Positions 18,188 through 28,395 are shown, counted from the first letter of the stretch. The stretch: DNA of 64,000 bases from CAVTJL01 sp963752325 (GCA_963752325.1 CAVVXU010000005.1:868001-932000); one strand, 5' to 3'. Notes: generated from the sequence alone by a model not told the origin. A program made the numbers and translations.

Positions 18188-19393
18188 ATGAAACGGCTGA
18201 GCCTGCTCCTCGCCGCAACCGCCTTGACTGCGCTCTCCGCGCCCGCCTTCGCCGAGATCTCCGACAATGTCGTCAAGATCGGCATCCTGAACGACCAGTC
18301 GGGCGTCTATGCCGACTTCGGCGGCAAATGGTCGGTCGAGGCGGCGAAGATGGCGGTCGAGGACTTCGGCGGGAAGGTTCTGGACGCGCCCATCGAGATC
18401 GTCAGCGCGGATCATCAGAACAAGCCCGACATCGCCTCCAGCATCGCGCGCCAGTGGTACGACGTCGACAAGGTCGACTCGATCATGGAGCTCACCACCT
18501 CCTCGGTGGCGCTGGCGGTCCAGCAGCTCTCGAAGGAGAAGAAAAAAATCGACATCGTGACGGGTGCTGCGACCACGGTGCTGACCGGCAAGCAGTGCTC
18601 GCCCTACGGCTTCCATTGGGCCTACGACACGCACGCTCTCGCGGTCGGCACCGGCGGTGCCCTGGTCAAGGCGGGCGGCGACACCTGGTTCTTCCTCACC
18701 GCCGACTACGCCTTCGGCTACCAGCTCGAGGCCGACACCTCGGCCATCGTCAAGGAGGAGGGCGGCAAGGTTCTGGGCTCGGTGCGCCACCCCTTGAGCA
18801 CCACCGACTTCTCCTCCTTCCTGCTGCAGGCGCAGGGCTCGGGCGCGAAGGTCGTGGGCCTCGCCAATGCCGGCCTCGACACCGCGAACGCGATCAAGCA
18901 GGCGGCCGATTTCGGCATCGTCGCGGGCGGCCAGAAGATGGCGGCGCTGCTGTTCACGCTGGCCGAGGTGCACGGGCTGGGCCTGCAGGCAGCACAGGGC
19001 CTTGTCCTCACCGAGGGCTATTACTGGGACCGCAACGATGCCAGCCGCGCCTTCGCCGAGCGCTACATGAAGCGCACCGGGCGGATGCCGAACATGATCC
19101 AGGCCGGCACCTACTCGGCCGTGACGCAGTACCTCAAGGCCATCAAGGCCGCGGGCACCGACGAGACCGAGGCGGTGGCAAAGGAGCTGCACGCGATGCC
19201 CGTCGAGGACTTCTTCGCCGAGCACGGCACGGTCCAGCCCACGGGCCTCATGGTCCACGACATGTACCTCTTCGAGGTCAAGAAGCCCTCCGAGAGCAAG
19301 GGCCCGTGGGACGCCTACAAGCTCCTCGCGACCGTCCCCGGCGACAAGGCCTACACGGCGGCCAAGGACAGCGGCTGCCCGCTGGTGCAGTGA
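18188..19393 (+). CDS. Branched-chain-type ABC transporter substrate-binding protein
   Basis: Periplasmic ligand-binding protein (type 1 fold, LivK-like), 401 residues, unbroken. The signal peptide is MKRLSLLLAATALTALSAPAFA with cleavage after AFA. The mature start (ISDNVVKIGILNDQSGVYAD) is typical of binding proteins for amides, urea and aromatic acids as well as amino acids. Conserved features are SADHQNKPDIASSIARQW and WFFLTADYAFGYQLEAD. GGGAGG-type ribosome site (TTGGGAGG) lies 8 bases before ATG 18188. Its stop overlaps a GTG that can start the next gene. The ligand cannot be read from the sequence; the preceding amidohydrolase suggests an N-carbamoyl or ureido compound. Confidence 0.9.
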   Translation: MKRLSLLLAATALTALSAPAFAEISDNVVKIGILNDQSGVYADFGGKWSVEAAKMAVEDFGGKVLDAPIEIVSADHQNKPDIASSIARQWYDVDKVDSIMELTTSSVALAVQQLSKEKKKIDIVTGAATTVLTGKQCSPYGFHWAYDTHALAVGTGGALVKAGGDTWFFLTADYAFGYQLEADTSAIVKEEGGKVLGSVRHPLSTTDFSSFLLQAQGSGAKVVGLANAGLDTANAIKQAADFGIVAGGQKMAALLFTLAEVHGLGLQAAQGLVLTEGYYWDRNDASRAFAERYMKRTGRMPNMIQAGTYSAVTQYLKAIKAAGTDETEAVAKELHAMPVEDFFAEHGTVQPTGLMVHDMYLFEVKKPSESKGPWDAYKLLATVPGDKAYTAAKDSGCPLVQ

Positions 19394-20187
19394 CGCCCGT
19401 GGCGGCGGCCAGGCCTGCCGCGATGTCGGCGGCCCACGGCGCCCCTGGCGCCGTGGTGCTCGCCGCGCGCGGGCTGACGAAGGAGTTCTTGGGCTTCGTC
19501 GCCGTCAAGAACGTCGATCTCGAGGTCCACGAGGGCACGATCCATGCGCTGATCGGGCCCAACGGTGCCGGCAAGACCACCGTCTTCAACCTGCTGACCA
19601 AGTTCCTCGAGCCGACGCAGGGCCAGATCCTGTTCAAGGGGCAGGACATCACGCGCCTGAAGCCGGCCGAGGTGGCACGCCTGGGCCTCGTGCGCTCGTT
19701 TCAGATCTCGGCCGTGTTCCCGCATCTGACGGTCTGGACAATCTCAGGGTGGCGCTGCAGCGGCAGGGCGGCCTCGCCACCCAGTTCTGGCGCTCGAGCC
19801 GGTCGCTCGAGGTGCTGGACGGGCGCGCCGAGGAGCTGATCAAGGCCGTCAACCTCCAGGAGTTCACCGACGTGCCCGCGGCCGAGCTCGCCTACGGCCG
19901 CAAGCGGGCGCTCGAGATCGCGACGACGCTGGCGCTGGATCCGGCGATGCTGCTGCTGGACGAGCCGATGGCGGGGATGGGCCACGAGGACATCGGCCGC
20001 ATCGCCGATCTCGTCCGCACGGTGGCCCGGGACCGCACCGTCCTCATGGTCGAGCACAATCTCTCGGTCGTGGCCGACCTCTGCCACGCCGTGACCGTGC
20101 TGGCGCGCGGCGAGATCCTGGCCCAGGGCACCTACGAGGAGGTCAGCGCCGATCCCCGCGTGCGCGAGGCCTATATGGGAACCGAGC

Positions 20188-20195
<8 letters not shown>
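19390..20195 (+). CDS. ABC transporter ATP-binding protein LivG-like, one frame break
   Basis: One of two cytoplasmic ATPases of the transporter. Walker A is LIGPNGAGKTTVFNLLTKFL, the Q-loop region reads GLVRSFQISAVFPHLTV, the signature region is ELAYGRKRALEIATTLALDP and Walker B is AMLLLDEPMAGM, followed by the H-loop MVEHNLSVV. These degenerate signature residues (AYGRKR) are normal for LivG. The frame changes near 19735, where a missing C restores TVLDNLRVALQRQ. GTG 19390 overlaps the previous stop (GTGA); ATG 19423 is an alternative that loses 11 unconserved residues. Its 3' end overlaps the next ATPase gene by 8 bases. Confidence 0.88.
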
Positions 20196-20895
<700 letters not shown>

Positions 20896-20906
20896 GGGCA
20901 CGCTCC

Positions 20907-21792
20907 ATGACGATGGTCTTCGGCTACCCCTTGCCGGTCCTGCTGGGCCAGCTCCTCCTGGGGCTCATCAACGGCTCGTTCTACGCGCTCCTGAGCCTCG
21001 GCCTCGCCGTGATCTTCGGCATGCTGCGGGTCATCAACTTCGCCCACGGCGCTCAATACATGCTGGGCGCCTTCGTGGCCTTTCCTGCTGCTGAGCTGGA
21101 CCGGCATCGGCTTCTGGCCGGCACTGGTCATCGGGCCGCTCCTGGTCGCGGCCTCGGGCGTCGTGGTCGAGAAGCTTTTTCTCGCCCGGCTCTACCGCCT
21201 CGACCCGCTCTACGGGCTGCTCCTCACCTTCGGCCTGGCCCTCGTGCTGGAGGGGCTCTTTCGCTACTGGTTCGGCACCTCGGGCAATCCCTACGCGGCC
21301 CCGACAGTGCTGACCGGTGCGGTCAATCTGGGCTTCATGGTGCTGCCGATCTATCGGGGCTTCGTGGTCGTGGCCTCGCTCGTCGTCTGCCTTGCCACCT
21401 GGCTCCTGATCGAGAAGACGCGCTTCGGCGCCTATCTGCGCGCCGCCACCGAGAACCCGACGCTGGTGCAGGCCTTCGGCGTCAACGTGCCCCTCCTTCT
21501 CACCCTCACCTACGCGCTGGGCGCGGGCCTGGCGGGGCTCGCGGGCGTCCTGGCCGCGCCCGTCTATCAGGTGAGCCCGCTCATGGGGCAGAACCTCATC
21601 ATCGTCGTCTTCGCGGTCGTCGTCATCGGCGGGATGGGCTCGATCCTCGGCGCCATCGTCTCGGGCTACCTTCTGGGCGTGCTCGAGGGGCTGACCAAGG
21701 TCTTCTATCCCGAGGCCTCGAACATCGTGGTCTTCGTCATCATGGCCGTGGTGCTGATGATCCGGCCCGCCGGCCTGTTCGGGAGGGAATGA
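20907..21792 (+). CDS. ABC transporter permease LivH-like, one frame break
   Basis: Inner-membrane permease of the branched-chain-type transporter, about 295 residues with 8 or so membrane segments. The N-terminus (LLLGLINGSFYALLSLGLAV, IFGMLRVINFAHGAQYMLGA) is the LivH hallmark. The second half holds AATENPTLVQAFGVNVPLLL and GAGLAGLAGVLAAPVYQVSP, plus MGSILGAIVSGYLLGVLEGL. The frame changes near 21085; one T too many in GGCCTTTCCTG restores FVAFLLLSWTGIGFW. GTG 20892 (overlapping the livF-like stop) is an alternative start. The stop is 3 bases before the next gene. Confidence 0.9.
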
Positions 21793-21795
21793 GCC

Positions 21796-22771
21796 ATGGC
21801 GACCGGAGCCGGCACGCTTGGCCAGCGGGTGCGCGCCGGCGGCGGCATCACCCCGCTCCTCATCGCTCTGGGCCTCGTCTTCCTGATCGTGGCCCCGTTC
21901 TTCCTCTACCCCGTCTTCCTGATGGGTGTGTTGTGCTTCGCCCTCTTTGCCTGCGCCTTCAACCTGCTGATCGGCTATGTCGGGCTCCTGTCGTTCGGCC
22001 ATGCCACCTTCTTCGGCGGTGCGGCCTACGTCACGGCCTACGCCGTCAAGGACTGGGGCCTGACGCCCGAGATCGGCATCCTGCTCGGCACGGCGTGCCG
22101 CGGCCTTCCTTGGCCTCGTCGTCGGCTATCTCGCGATCCGCCGCCAGGGCATCTACTTCGCGATGGTCACGCTGGCGCTGGCCCAGATGTTCTATTTTCT
22201 CTGCCTGCAGGTGCCCTTCACCCACGGCGAGGACGGCATCCAGGGCGTGCCGCGGGGCCATCTCTTCGGCCTCATCGACCTCAACCAGTCGCTGCCGATG
22301 TACTATTTCGTGGCGGCGGTCTTCGTCTTCGGCTTCTTCGCCGTCTGGCGCATCGTCAACTCGCCCTTCGGCAACGTCCTGAAGGCAATCCGCGAGAACG
22401 AGCCCCGCGCGATCTCGCTCGGCTACCGGGTCGAGCGCTACAAGCTCGGCGCCTTCGTGATGTCGGCGGCGCTGGCCGGCCTCGCCGGCGGCACCAAGGC
22501 GCTCGTCTATCAGCTGGCCTCGCTCACCGACGTGCAGTGGCAGATGTCAGGCGAGGTGATCCTGATGACGCTTCTGGGCGGCATCGGCACGTTGTTCGGG
22601 CCGGTGGTGGGTGCGGCCCTGGTCGTGAGCCTCCAGACCTATCTCGCCACCTGGGCATTCCCGGTGACGGTGCTGATCGGCGCCGTCTTCGTCGTCTGCG
22701 TGCTGCTGTTCCGCAGGGGCATCGTGGGCGAGCTGCTGGCCCGCAGGCGGCGCAGCCCGGCCGCCGGCTGA
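21796..22771 (+). CDS. ABC transporter permease LivM-like, one frame break
   Basis: Second membrane permease, about 325 residues. FNLLIGYVGLLSFGHATFFG with GAAYVTAYAVKDWGL is the LivM signature. After the break come RQGIYFAMVTLALAQMFYFL, GEDGIQGVPRGHLFG, and AIRENEPRAISLGYRVERYK, then LLGGIGTLFGPVVGAALVVS. The frame changes near 22095 (an additional C in GCGTGCCGCGGCC). It closes the operon: binding protein, two ATPases, then two permeases, so the ATPases precede the permeases, the reverse of the E. coli liv order. Confidence 0.9.
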
Positions 22772-22796
22772 GCGGCCCCGCGCTCCGCCAGCCGCG

Positions 22797-23276
22797 ATGG
22801 CCAAGGAGAGCGCCGGCCTGTTGATCTGGCGGCGCGGAGAAGCGGGCCTCGAGGTGCTCCTGGGCCATATGGGCGGGCCCTACTGGGCGAGAAAAGAAAA
22901 AGGCGGCTGGACCATCTTCAAGGGCGAGATGGAGCCCGGCGAGGCCCCCGAGGCGGCCGCTCGTCGCGAGACCATCGAGGAGACGGGCCTCTCGGTCGAG
23001 GGGCCGCTGCTGCCGCTGGGCTCTGTTCGCCAGGCGGGCGGCAAGCTGGTGCATGCCTTCGCGGCCGAGGCGGACCTCGACCCGGCGGCCCTGCGCAGCA
23101 ACAGCTTCGAGATCGAGTGGCCGCCGCGCTCGGGCCGGCGCCAAGCCTTTCCCGAGATCGACCGGGCCGCCTGGCTGGTCATCGAGGAGGCACGCGAGAA
23201 GCTCGTGAAGGCGCAGACCGCCTTCCTCGACCGCCTCGAGGCGAGGTTGACGGAGGAAGACGGGAAGCCCGCGTGA
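22797..23276 (+). CDS. NUDIX hydrolase
   Basis: A 159-residue NUDIX protein that would cleave a nucleoside diphosphate linked to another group; substrate unknown. The NUDIX box is GEMEPGEAPEAAARRETIEE followed by TGL, matching GX5EX7REUXEEXGU except Thr at the U position. The N-terminal SAGLLIWRRGEAGLEVLLGH and WARKEKGGWTIFKGEMEPG resemble the small YjhB/diadenosine-tetraphosphate-like group. Start ATG 22797 is 25 bases after the permease stop and is preceded by little Shine-Dalgarno sequence, so it may be at the tail of the operon above. From here the genes stop showing frame breaks for about 21 kb. Confidence 0.88.
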   Translation: MAKESAGLLIWRRGEAGLEVLLGHMGGPYWARKEKGGWTIFKGEMEPGEAPEAAARRETIEETGLSVEGPLLPLGSVRQAGGKLVHAFAAEADLDPAALRSNSFEIEWPPRSGRRQAFPEIDRAAWLVIEEAREKLVKAQTAFLDRLEARLTEEDGKPA

Positions 23277-23288
23277 GGCCCCGCCGCC

Positions 23289-23738
23289 TCAGAGCCAGCG
23301 TCGCACGCGCCGGCGGTAGGCCTCGTAGGGCTCGCCCAGCCGCTCGGCCATGAACGGCTCCTCGCGCAGCACGAAGCGACAGTGGATGAGCGCGAAGTAG
23401 GCGGGAAGGACGACGAGCGGCACGAGGCTGCCGAGCAGGATGATCCAGCCGAGCAGCAAGAGCATCGTGCCCAGATACATGGGGTTCCGGGTGAAGGCGA
23501 ACGGCCCGGTGGTGACGACGACGGAGGGCTCGCTGAACGGCTGCACGGCCGTGCCGGCGCGCTTGAAGCTGCGCACCGCGGCGATGGCCAGCGCGACGCC
23601 GGCCGCGATCGGCACAAGGCCGAGCCAGCGCCATGATCCGTGAACGAGCTGGGGCCCCGGAAGGCCCCGATGCAAAAGCCACGTCAGAACGAGCGAGCAC
23701 AGGAGATAGAACGGCGGAATGTCGAGCCTTCGGGGCAT
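23289..23738 (-). CDS. Membrane methyltransferase-like protein (isoprenylcysteine carboxyl methyltransferase family)
   Basis: A 149-residue integral membrane protein with about four membrane helices and the ICMT/PEMT-type SAM-binding end: GPFAFTRNPMYLGTMLLLLG, then a C-terminal REEPFMAERLGEPYEAYRRR. That RNPMYLG plus EEPxYxxYxxxxRR pattern defines the family; bacterial members have unknown substrates, often small hydrophobic molecules or lipids. ATG 23738 has GGAGG eight bases upstream; the 18 codons before it in frame are not needed. It converges on the NUDIX gene with only 12 bases between the stops. Confidence 0.82.
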   Translation of the reverse strand: MPRRLDIPPFYLLCSLVLTWLLHRGLPGPQLVHGSWRWLGLVPIAAGVALAIAAVRSFKRAGTAVQPFSEPSVVVTTGPFAFTRNPMYLGTMLLLLGWIILLGSLVPLVVLPAYFALIHCRFVLREEPFMAERLGEPYEAYRRRVRRWL

Positions 23739-23877
23739 CGTGATGCCTCCCGGCGTGGAGATGGGCCCGCGCGAAGGGTAAGCGGCCGCCATCGCTTCCG
23801 CTACGATGCGGCGCGCCCGGCGAGGGTCGCGGCAAGCGAGAGAGGTGGCGCCGGCCGAGAAAGGCCGAGGAGGGCCT

Positions 23878-25188
23878 TCAGGCGATCGGGCGCGCCTGAT
23901 CGGCCACCGGTGCGGCCGTTCGGCCCGTGCGGACGGTCAGCATCACGATGCCGGCCAGCAGCAGCGAGCCGCCGAGGAAGAAGCTCGTGCCGAGGAAGCT
24001 GCCGCCACTCTTGTCCTGGAGCCAGCCGCCGACGGTGGGGCCGAGATAGCCGCCGAGATTACCCAGGGCGTTGATGAGCCCCATGGCGCCGCCCACCACC
24101 GCGGCCGGCAGCACGGTCGAGCCCGCGGCCCAAAACGGCCCGTCATAGCCGAGCGCACCGCCCATCGCGAGGCAGAGGAGCCCGATCGACAGGACGATGT
24201 GGGTCTTGGCCACGACGATCGAGAGCACGAGGCAGACCGCTGCCACCGCCATGGCGATGAAGACGTGCAGCCCGTAGCGGCGCGTGCGGTCGGCGGCCCA
24301 CCCGTTGAGCCAGAGGAAGGCGATGGCGACGATATAGGGCAGCATGGCGATGAGGCCGACCGCGCCGAAGCCGGCCTTGGTGACGTTCTCGAGGAGCGTC
24401 GGGAGCCACAGATTGAGGCCATAGAAGCCCACCTGGACGAAGAAATAGACGAGCACGAGCTGCCAGACGACGCCAGTGCTGAAGACGCGCGAGAAGGGCA
24501 CGTGCTCGGGATCGCCTGCCCGGTCCTTGGCGGTCTCGCTGGTGATCCATTCCCGCTCGCTCGCCGAGAGCCAGGACGCGTCGGCAGGCCGGTCCTTGAT
24601 GAAGGCCCACCAGACCGGCGCCGCGACGACGAACGGCAGGGCGCCTTCGATGATGAAGAGCCAGCGCCAGGTCGTGTGGGCGACGATGAAGCCCGAGAGC
24701 GGCTGGGTGATGATCGAGGCGATGGCGAGATTGGTCATCCAGAAGCCATAGGCCCGGGCCCGCTCGCTTCTGGGAAACCAATGGCTGATCAGCACGAGCA
24801 TCGCCGGCCAGATCCCGCCCTCGGCGACACCCAGGAAGAAGCGGGCCACCAAAAGCTGGCCGAAGCTCGTGGCGAGGCCGCAGAAGATCGCGAAGACGCC
24901 CCAGACCAGGATCATGATGCCGATGAACTTCTTGGCACTCCACCGCTCGGCGAGCTGGCCGCCGGGGATCTGCAGGAGCACGTAGCCGATGAAGAAGATG
25001 CCGCCGGCGAGCCCCTGCTGGGCCTTGTCGATGTGAAAATCCTGGGCGAGGCCGTTGAAGGCGTAGCCGATATTGGTCCGGTCCATGAAGGAGATGATGT
25101 AGATCAGCATCGCCACCGGCATGAGCCTGGTCCAGCGGGCGATGCCGATGCTCTCGCCGGTTGGACCGGCGGCGGTCGTGGCCTGCAT
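23878..25188 (-). CDS. MFS transporter, anion:cation symporter (phthalate/hexuronate-permease-like)
   Basis: Proton-coupled importer of an organic anion, 436 residues with 12 membrane segments. The ACS-family motif ISFMDRTNIGYAFNGLAQDF is in the first loop. RFFLGVAEGGIWPAMLVLIS with HWFPRSERARAYGFW marks the family's signature after helix 4. A central cytoplasmic loop carries WLSASEREWITSETAKDRAG. Start ATG 25188 has GGGAGG nine bases upstream; upstream open frame to 25479 lacks protein-like composition. Substrate is not readable; relatives carry tartrate, hexuronates, phthalate or 4-hydroxyphenylacetate. It is divergent from the metal-type binding protein gene, with two inverted repeats in the shared control region. 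Confidence 0.9.
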   Translation of the reverse strand: MQATTAAGPTGESIGIARWTRLMPVAMLIYIISFMDRTNIGYAFNGLAQDFHIDKAQQGLAGGIFFIGYVLLQIPGGQLAERWSAKKFIGIMILVWGVFAIFCGLATSFGQLLVARFFLGVAEGGIWPAMLVLISHWFPRSERARAYGFWMTNLAIASIITQPLSGFIVAHTTWRWLFIIEGALPFVVAAPVWWAFIKDRPADASWLSASEREWITSETAKDRAGDPEHVPFSRVFSTGVVWQLVLVYFFVQVGFYGLNLWLPTLLENVTKAGFGAVGLIAMLPYIVAIAFLWLNGWAADRTRRYGLHVFIAMAVAAVCLVLSIVVAKTHIVLSIGLLCLAMGGALGYDGPFWAAGSTVLPAAVVGGAMGLINALGNLGGYLGPTVGGWLQDKSGGSFLGTSFFLGGSLLLAGIVMLTVRTGRTAAPVADQARPIA

Positions 25189-25267
25189 GATGAAGACGCC
25201 TCCCGATCGGGGTCGCTCGCCCGGACGGTCGGGAACGCTCTCGAGGCCGGGACGCCGCGCGACAGAA

Positions 25268-25292
25268 CAACGTCCAAGAAGAATGGATGTTG
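25268..25292. promoter_or_regulatory. Inverted repeat between MFS and ABC genes
   Basis: CAACGTCCA and TGGATGTTG (nine-base arms, one mismatch) flank a 7-base spacer. It lies 80 bases upstream of the MFS start and about 190 upstream of the binding-protein start. Size and placement suit a repressor operator (LacI/GntR-like dyad); the regulator is not in the neighbourhood. Confidence 0.4.
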
Positions 25293-25316
25293 CCGGCGCC
25301 ACGGCCATGCCGGCAA
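25290..25316. repeat. Perfect 8-base inverted repeat (stem-loop)
   Basis: TTGCCGGC and GCCGGCAA, with an 11-base loop, overlap the end of the preceding dyad. As RNA it would form a stable hairpin in the 5' region of the ABC transcript. No T-run follows, so it is not a simple terminator. Confidence 0.4.
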
Positions 25317-25477
25317 TGCAACCCCCATCGCCTGCCGCGCCGGTGCGCAGACAAGACGGACGCCCAGGCAAGGCGTCAAGCCGACATCCCGGTTGACGGA
25401 GGCGCAGCGCCGGAGCAACTTTTCGAGCATGAAATGACGCCCGCCCTGGGCGGAAAACGATAAGGGCAACCGGCATC

Positions 25478-26542
25478 ATGCGTCATCCAGGCAAGTGGGT
25501 TCTGGTATCGCTGCTCTTGGCGGCACCGCTGGCGGCCCGGGCGGGCGACATCGTCTTCCAGGATCAACGTGGAAAGACCATCACGCTGGCGCAGCCGGCG
25601 CAGCGCGTGGTCGTGCTTCCCAAGCCCATCGCCTCGATGTTCATCGCCGTCGATGACGGCACCCAGCATCTGGTGGGCATGCATCCGGCCGCGCAGGCGG
25701 TCATCATGAGCAGCGTGCTCGGCACCTTCTTTCCCGAGGTCGCCAACATCAACACCAACGTCGTTCGCCAAGGGTTCATCCCGAACGTCGAGGAGATGCT
25801 CAAGGTCAACCCGGACGTCGTGATCCAGTGGGCCTTGAGGGTCGAGGACTATATCGAGCCTCTGGAAAGGGTCGGCCTGACGGTGGTCGGTCTCGGCTAC
25901 GGCACGAACGAGATCGAGAGAGAGCGCATCGCCATCATCGGCAAGATCGTCGGCCGAGAGGACAGGGCGAACTCGTTCCTGGCGTGGCAGGACAGCGTCA
26001 AGAGCTCGATAGACCAGCGGCTCAACGGCATCCCGCAGGACAAGTGGCCGAGGATCGTGTTCTTCGACCGGTTCCGCAGCAACGCGCTGTCGGTATTCGG
26101 CCGCAACGAGTACTTCTTCCAGGCTGCGGGCGTCAGGAACGCCGTGTTCGAGGCGGGGCTCAACCAGCCGATCGTCACCGTGAACGCGGAGCAGCTGCTG
26201 GCCTGGGATCCCGACGTCATCTTCCTGAACTACTACGACGCGGAGGTAAAGCCCGACGACCTCTACAACAGCCCGGTGCTGGCCAGCCTGTCGGCCGTCA
26301 GGAATCACCGCGTCTACAAGACCCCGCGGTTGGATCCGGCCTCCCACGAGGCGCCGCTGGTATGGCAGTGGATGACGATGCTGGCCTACCCGGAGATGGA
26401 TCATTGGGACATGCGTAAGACCATCCGGGAGAAGTATGCCGCCCTCTATGGCAAGACCCCGTCCGAGCCGGACATCGATAGCATCATCCAGATGGCAGCG
26501 AACGGCGGCGGCAAATACTATCACGCGATGTTCGACAAGTAG
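25478..26542 (+). CDS. Siderophore/metal-type ABC substrate-binding protein
   Basis: Periplasmic class III (TroA/FepB-like) binding protein, 354 residues, with a signal peptide ending ...LAAPLAARAGD. The mature start IVFQDQRGKTITLAQPAQRV is typical for Fe-siderophore, heme or cobalamin binding proteins. GFIPNVEEMLKVNPDVVIQW and LAWDPDVIFLNYYD are the lobe signatures. The C-terminal EAPLVWQWMTMLAYPEMDH fits too. No lipoprotein cysteine is present. No TonB-dependent receptor is in the window, so the ligand is open. The gene heads a three-gene transporter operon; the permease follows after 18 bases. Confidence 0.88.
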   Translation: MRHPGKWVLVSLLLAAPLAARAGDIVFQDQRGKTITLAQPAQRVVVLPKPIASMFIAVDDGTQHLVGMHPAAQAVIMSSVLGTFFPEVANINTNVVRQGFIPNVEEMLKVNPDVVIQWALRVEDYIEPLERVGLTVVGLGYGTNEIERERIAIIGKIVGREDRANSFLAWQDSVKSSIDQRLNGIPQDKWPRIVFFDRFRSNALSVFGRNEYFFQAAGVRNAVFEAGLNQPIVTVNAEQLLAWDPDVIFLNYYDAEVKPDDLYNSPVLASLSAVRNHRVYKTPRLDPASHEAPLVWQWMTMLAYPEMDHWDMRKTIREKYAALYGKTPSEPDIDSIIQMAANGGGKYYHAMFDK

Positions 26543-26560
26543 TCCGGCGGAAGCGGCGCC

Positions 26561-27634
26561 GTGATCGGATCGGTGGCGCTCCGGCGGCTCGCCCGCGCGG
26601 CCCAGGAGATCGGCAATGCCCAGCAGGTCCGCCTGTTCTGGATGGCGGTGCTGATCTTCGCCCCCATCATCCTGGTGGGCTCCTTGTCGGTCGGGCGGTA
26701 CTGGATCCCGTTCGGGCACATCGTGGCGATTCTGGGCAGCCATCTCGTCCCGGTCGAGACGACCTGGACGCTGCCCGAGCAGCGGGTCGTCGAGCTCATC
26801 CGCCTGCCTCGCATTCTCGCCGTGTGTCTCGCCGGCGGGGGCCTGGCCCTCACCGGCGGCGCGCTGCAGGGTGTGTTCCGCAATCCCCTGGTCGACTCGC
26901 AGATCATCGGCGTCTCGTCCGGCGCCGCCTTTGGCGGGGCATTCGCCATCCTGCTGCTCGATCGGGCACCGGTCACGGTGGCGGCGGCGTTCGCCACCGG
27001 CCTCGGGACGGTCGCCATCGTCTACCTGATGAGCCGGATCTCACGACAGACGCCCGTTCTCCTGCTCGTCCTCGCCGGGGTGATCACCAGCGCCTTCTTC
27101 TCGGCGCTCATCTCGCTGATCAAGTTCGTCGCCGACCCCGACAACAAGCTCCCGGCGATCGTCTATTGGCTCATGGGCAGCTTCGCCAGTGCCGGCTGGT
27201 CCGATGTCGTCATCCTGATCGGCCCGGTCGTGCTCGGGGGGGCGCTGATCCACGGCCTGCGGTTCCGCATCAACATTCTCTCGCTCGGCGACGAGGATGC
27301 GCAGGCCCTGGGCGTTCCCGTCGAGCGCACGCGCTGGCTGATCCTGGGCGCGGTGGCGCTGATCTCGGCCGCGGTGGTGGCGGTCGCGGGCGTCATCGGC
27401 TGGGTCGGCCTCGTCATACCGCATGCGGCACGGATGGCCGTAGGACCGGATCACAAGGTGCTGCTCCCCGCATCCGCGGCGCTGGGCGCGCTCTTTCTCC
27501 TGCTGATCGACGACCTCGCCCGCACGGCGACGGCGGCCGAGATCCCGCTGGGCATCATCACTGCCATCATCGGAGCGCCGGTCTTCGCGGTCCTGCTGAG
27601 GCGCAGTCACGCCGGGGGCTGGCGCGGTGATTGA
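26561..27634 (+). CDS. FecCD-family ABC permease
   Basis: Iron-siderophore/cobalamin-type permease, 357 residues with about ten membrane helices. Family marks are LIRLPRILAVCLAGGGLALT, GALQGVFRNPLVDSQIIGVS with SGAAFGGAFAILL, YWLMGSFASAGWSDV, LGDEDAQALGVPVERTRWLI (the loop contacting the ATPase) and VGLVIPHAARMAVGPDHKVL. Start is GTG 26561 after GGAAG. The single permease gene implies a homodimer. Its stop overlaps the ATPase gene by 8 bases. Confidence 0.92.
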   Translation: MIGSVALRRLARAAQEIGNAQQVRLFWMAVLIFAPIILVGSLSVGRYWIPFGHIVAILGSHLVPVETTWTLPEQRVVELIRLPRILAVCLAGGGLALTGGALQGVFRNPLVDSQIIGVSSGAAFGGAFAILLLDRAPVTVAAAFATGLGTVAIVYLMSRISRQTPVLLLVLAGVITSAFFSALISLIKFVADPDNKLPAIVYWLMGSFASAGWSDVVILIGPVVLGGALIHGLRFRINILSLGDEDAQALGVPVERTRWLILGAVALISAAVVAVAGVIGWVGLVIPHAARMAVGPDHKVLLPASAALGALFLLLIDDLARTATAAEIPLGIITAIIGAPVFAVLLRRSHAGGWRGD

Positions 27635-28367
27635 GGTCGACGGCGTGGGCGTGACGCTCGGCGGGAGATGGATCTTCCGCCGACTGTCGTTCGCGCTCGC
27701 CCGAGGCGAGATCCTGGTCGTGCTCGGACGGAATGGCCAGGGCAAGACCACCTTGCTGCGCGCTCTGCAGGGGCTTCAGCCCATGGCCGAAGGCCGGGCC
27801 GAGGTCCGGGGCAGCATCGGCTACGTGCCGCAACGCGCGAGCGTGTCCTTCGCCTATTCGGTTCTCGATGTGGTGCTGATGGGCCGGGCGCGGCATCTGG
27901 GGATGTTCGCGACCCCCGGCGAGGCGGACTACGCTGCCGCTCGCGCCGCGCTGGAGGCGTTGGGGATCCCGGGCTTTGCAGCCCGTCGCATCGATCAATT
28001 GAGCGGCGGCGAGCAGCAGCTCGTCCTGATCGCGCGCGCTCTGGCCTCGGAATGCGACGTGCTGATCCTGGATGAGCCGACCTCGGCGCTCGACTTTCGC
28101 AACCAGGATCTCATTCTTTCCACCATCCGGCATGTCTCTCGCCAACACGGGTTGACCATCGTCTTCGCGTCGCACTACCCGCAGCATGCCCTTCACGTCG
28201 CCGACAAGGTGCTCCTGATGCAGGGTGTGGGCGACTACGCGTTCGGTGAGGTCACGTCCGTGATGAGCGAGGAGGCGCTCGGGCGGCTCTACGAGATTCC
28301 GATCCGAAAGGTGTCGGTGGTGCGCGACGGCGAGCGTGTCACGAGCATGGTGCCGGTGTTCTCCTGA
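27627..28367 (+). CDS. ABC ATP-binding protein (FecE/BtuD-like)
   Basis: ATPase of the metal/siderophore transporter, 246 residues. Walker A is VVLGRNGQGKTTLLRALQGL, the Q-loop segment is GSIGYVPQRASVSFAYSVLD, the signature is DQLSGGEQQLVLIARALASE, Walker B is VLILDEPTSALDF and the H-loop is VFASHYPQH. All catalytic motifs are intact. Start GTG 27627 overlaps the permease stop. The gene converges on an MFS gene 28 bases beyond its stop. Confidence 0.93.
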   Translation: MIEVDGVGVTLGGRWIFRRLSFALARGEILVVLGRNGQGKTTLLRALQGLQPMAEGRAEVRGSIGYVPQRASVSFAYSVLDVVLMGRARHLGMFATPGEADYAAARAALEALGIPGFAARRIDQLSGGEQQLVLIARALASECDVLILDEPTSALDFRNQDLILSTIRHVSRQHGLTIVFASHYPQHALHVADKVLLMQGVGDYAFGEVTSVMSEEALGRLYEIPIRKVSVVRDGERVTSMVPVFS

Positions 28368-28395
28368 TCAGCCGCCCGCGCCCGCGGACCACGAG

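Noticed and set aside
25189..25477. Cobalamin or other riboswitch upstream of the siderophore-type binding protein
   Set aside because: I looked for the conserved cobalamin core boxes and other common riboswitch cores and saw none; only the two inverted repeats stand out.
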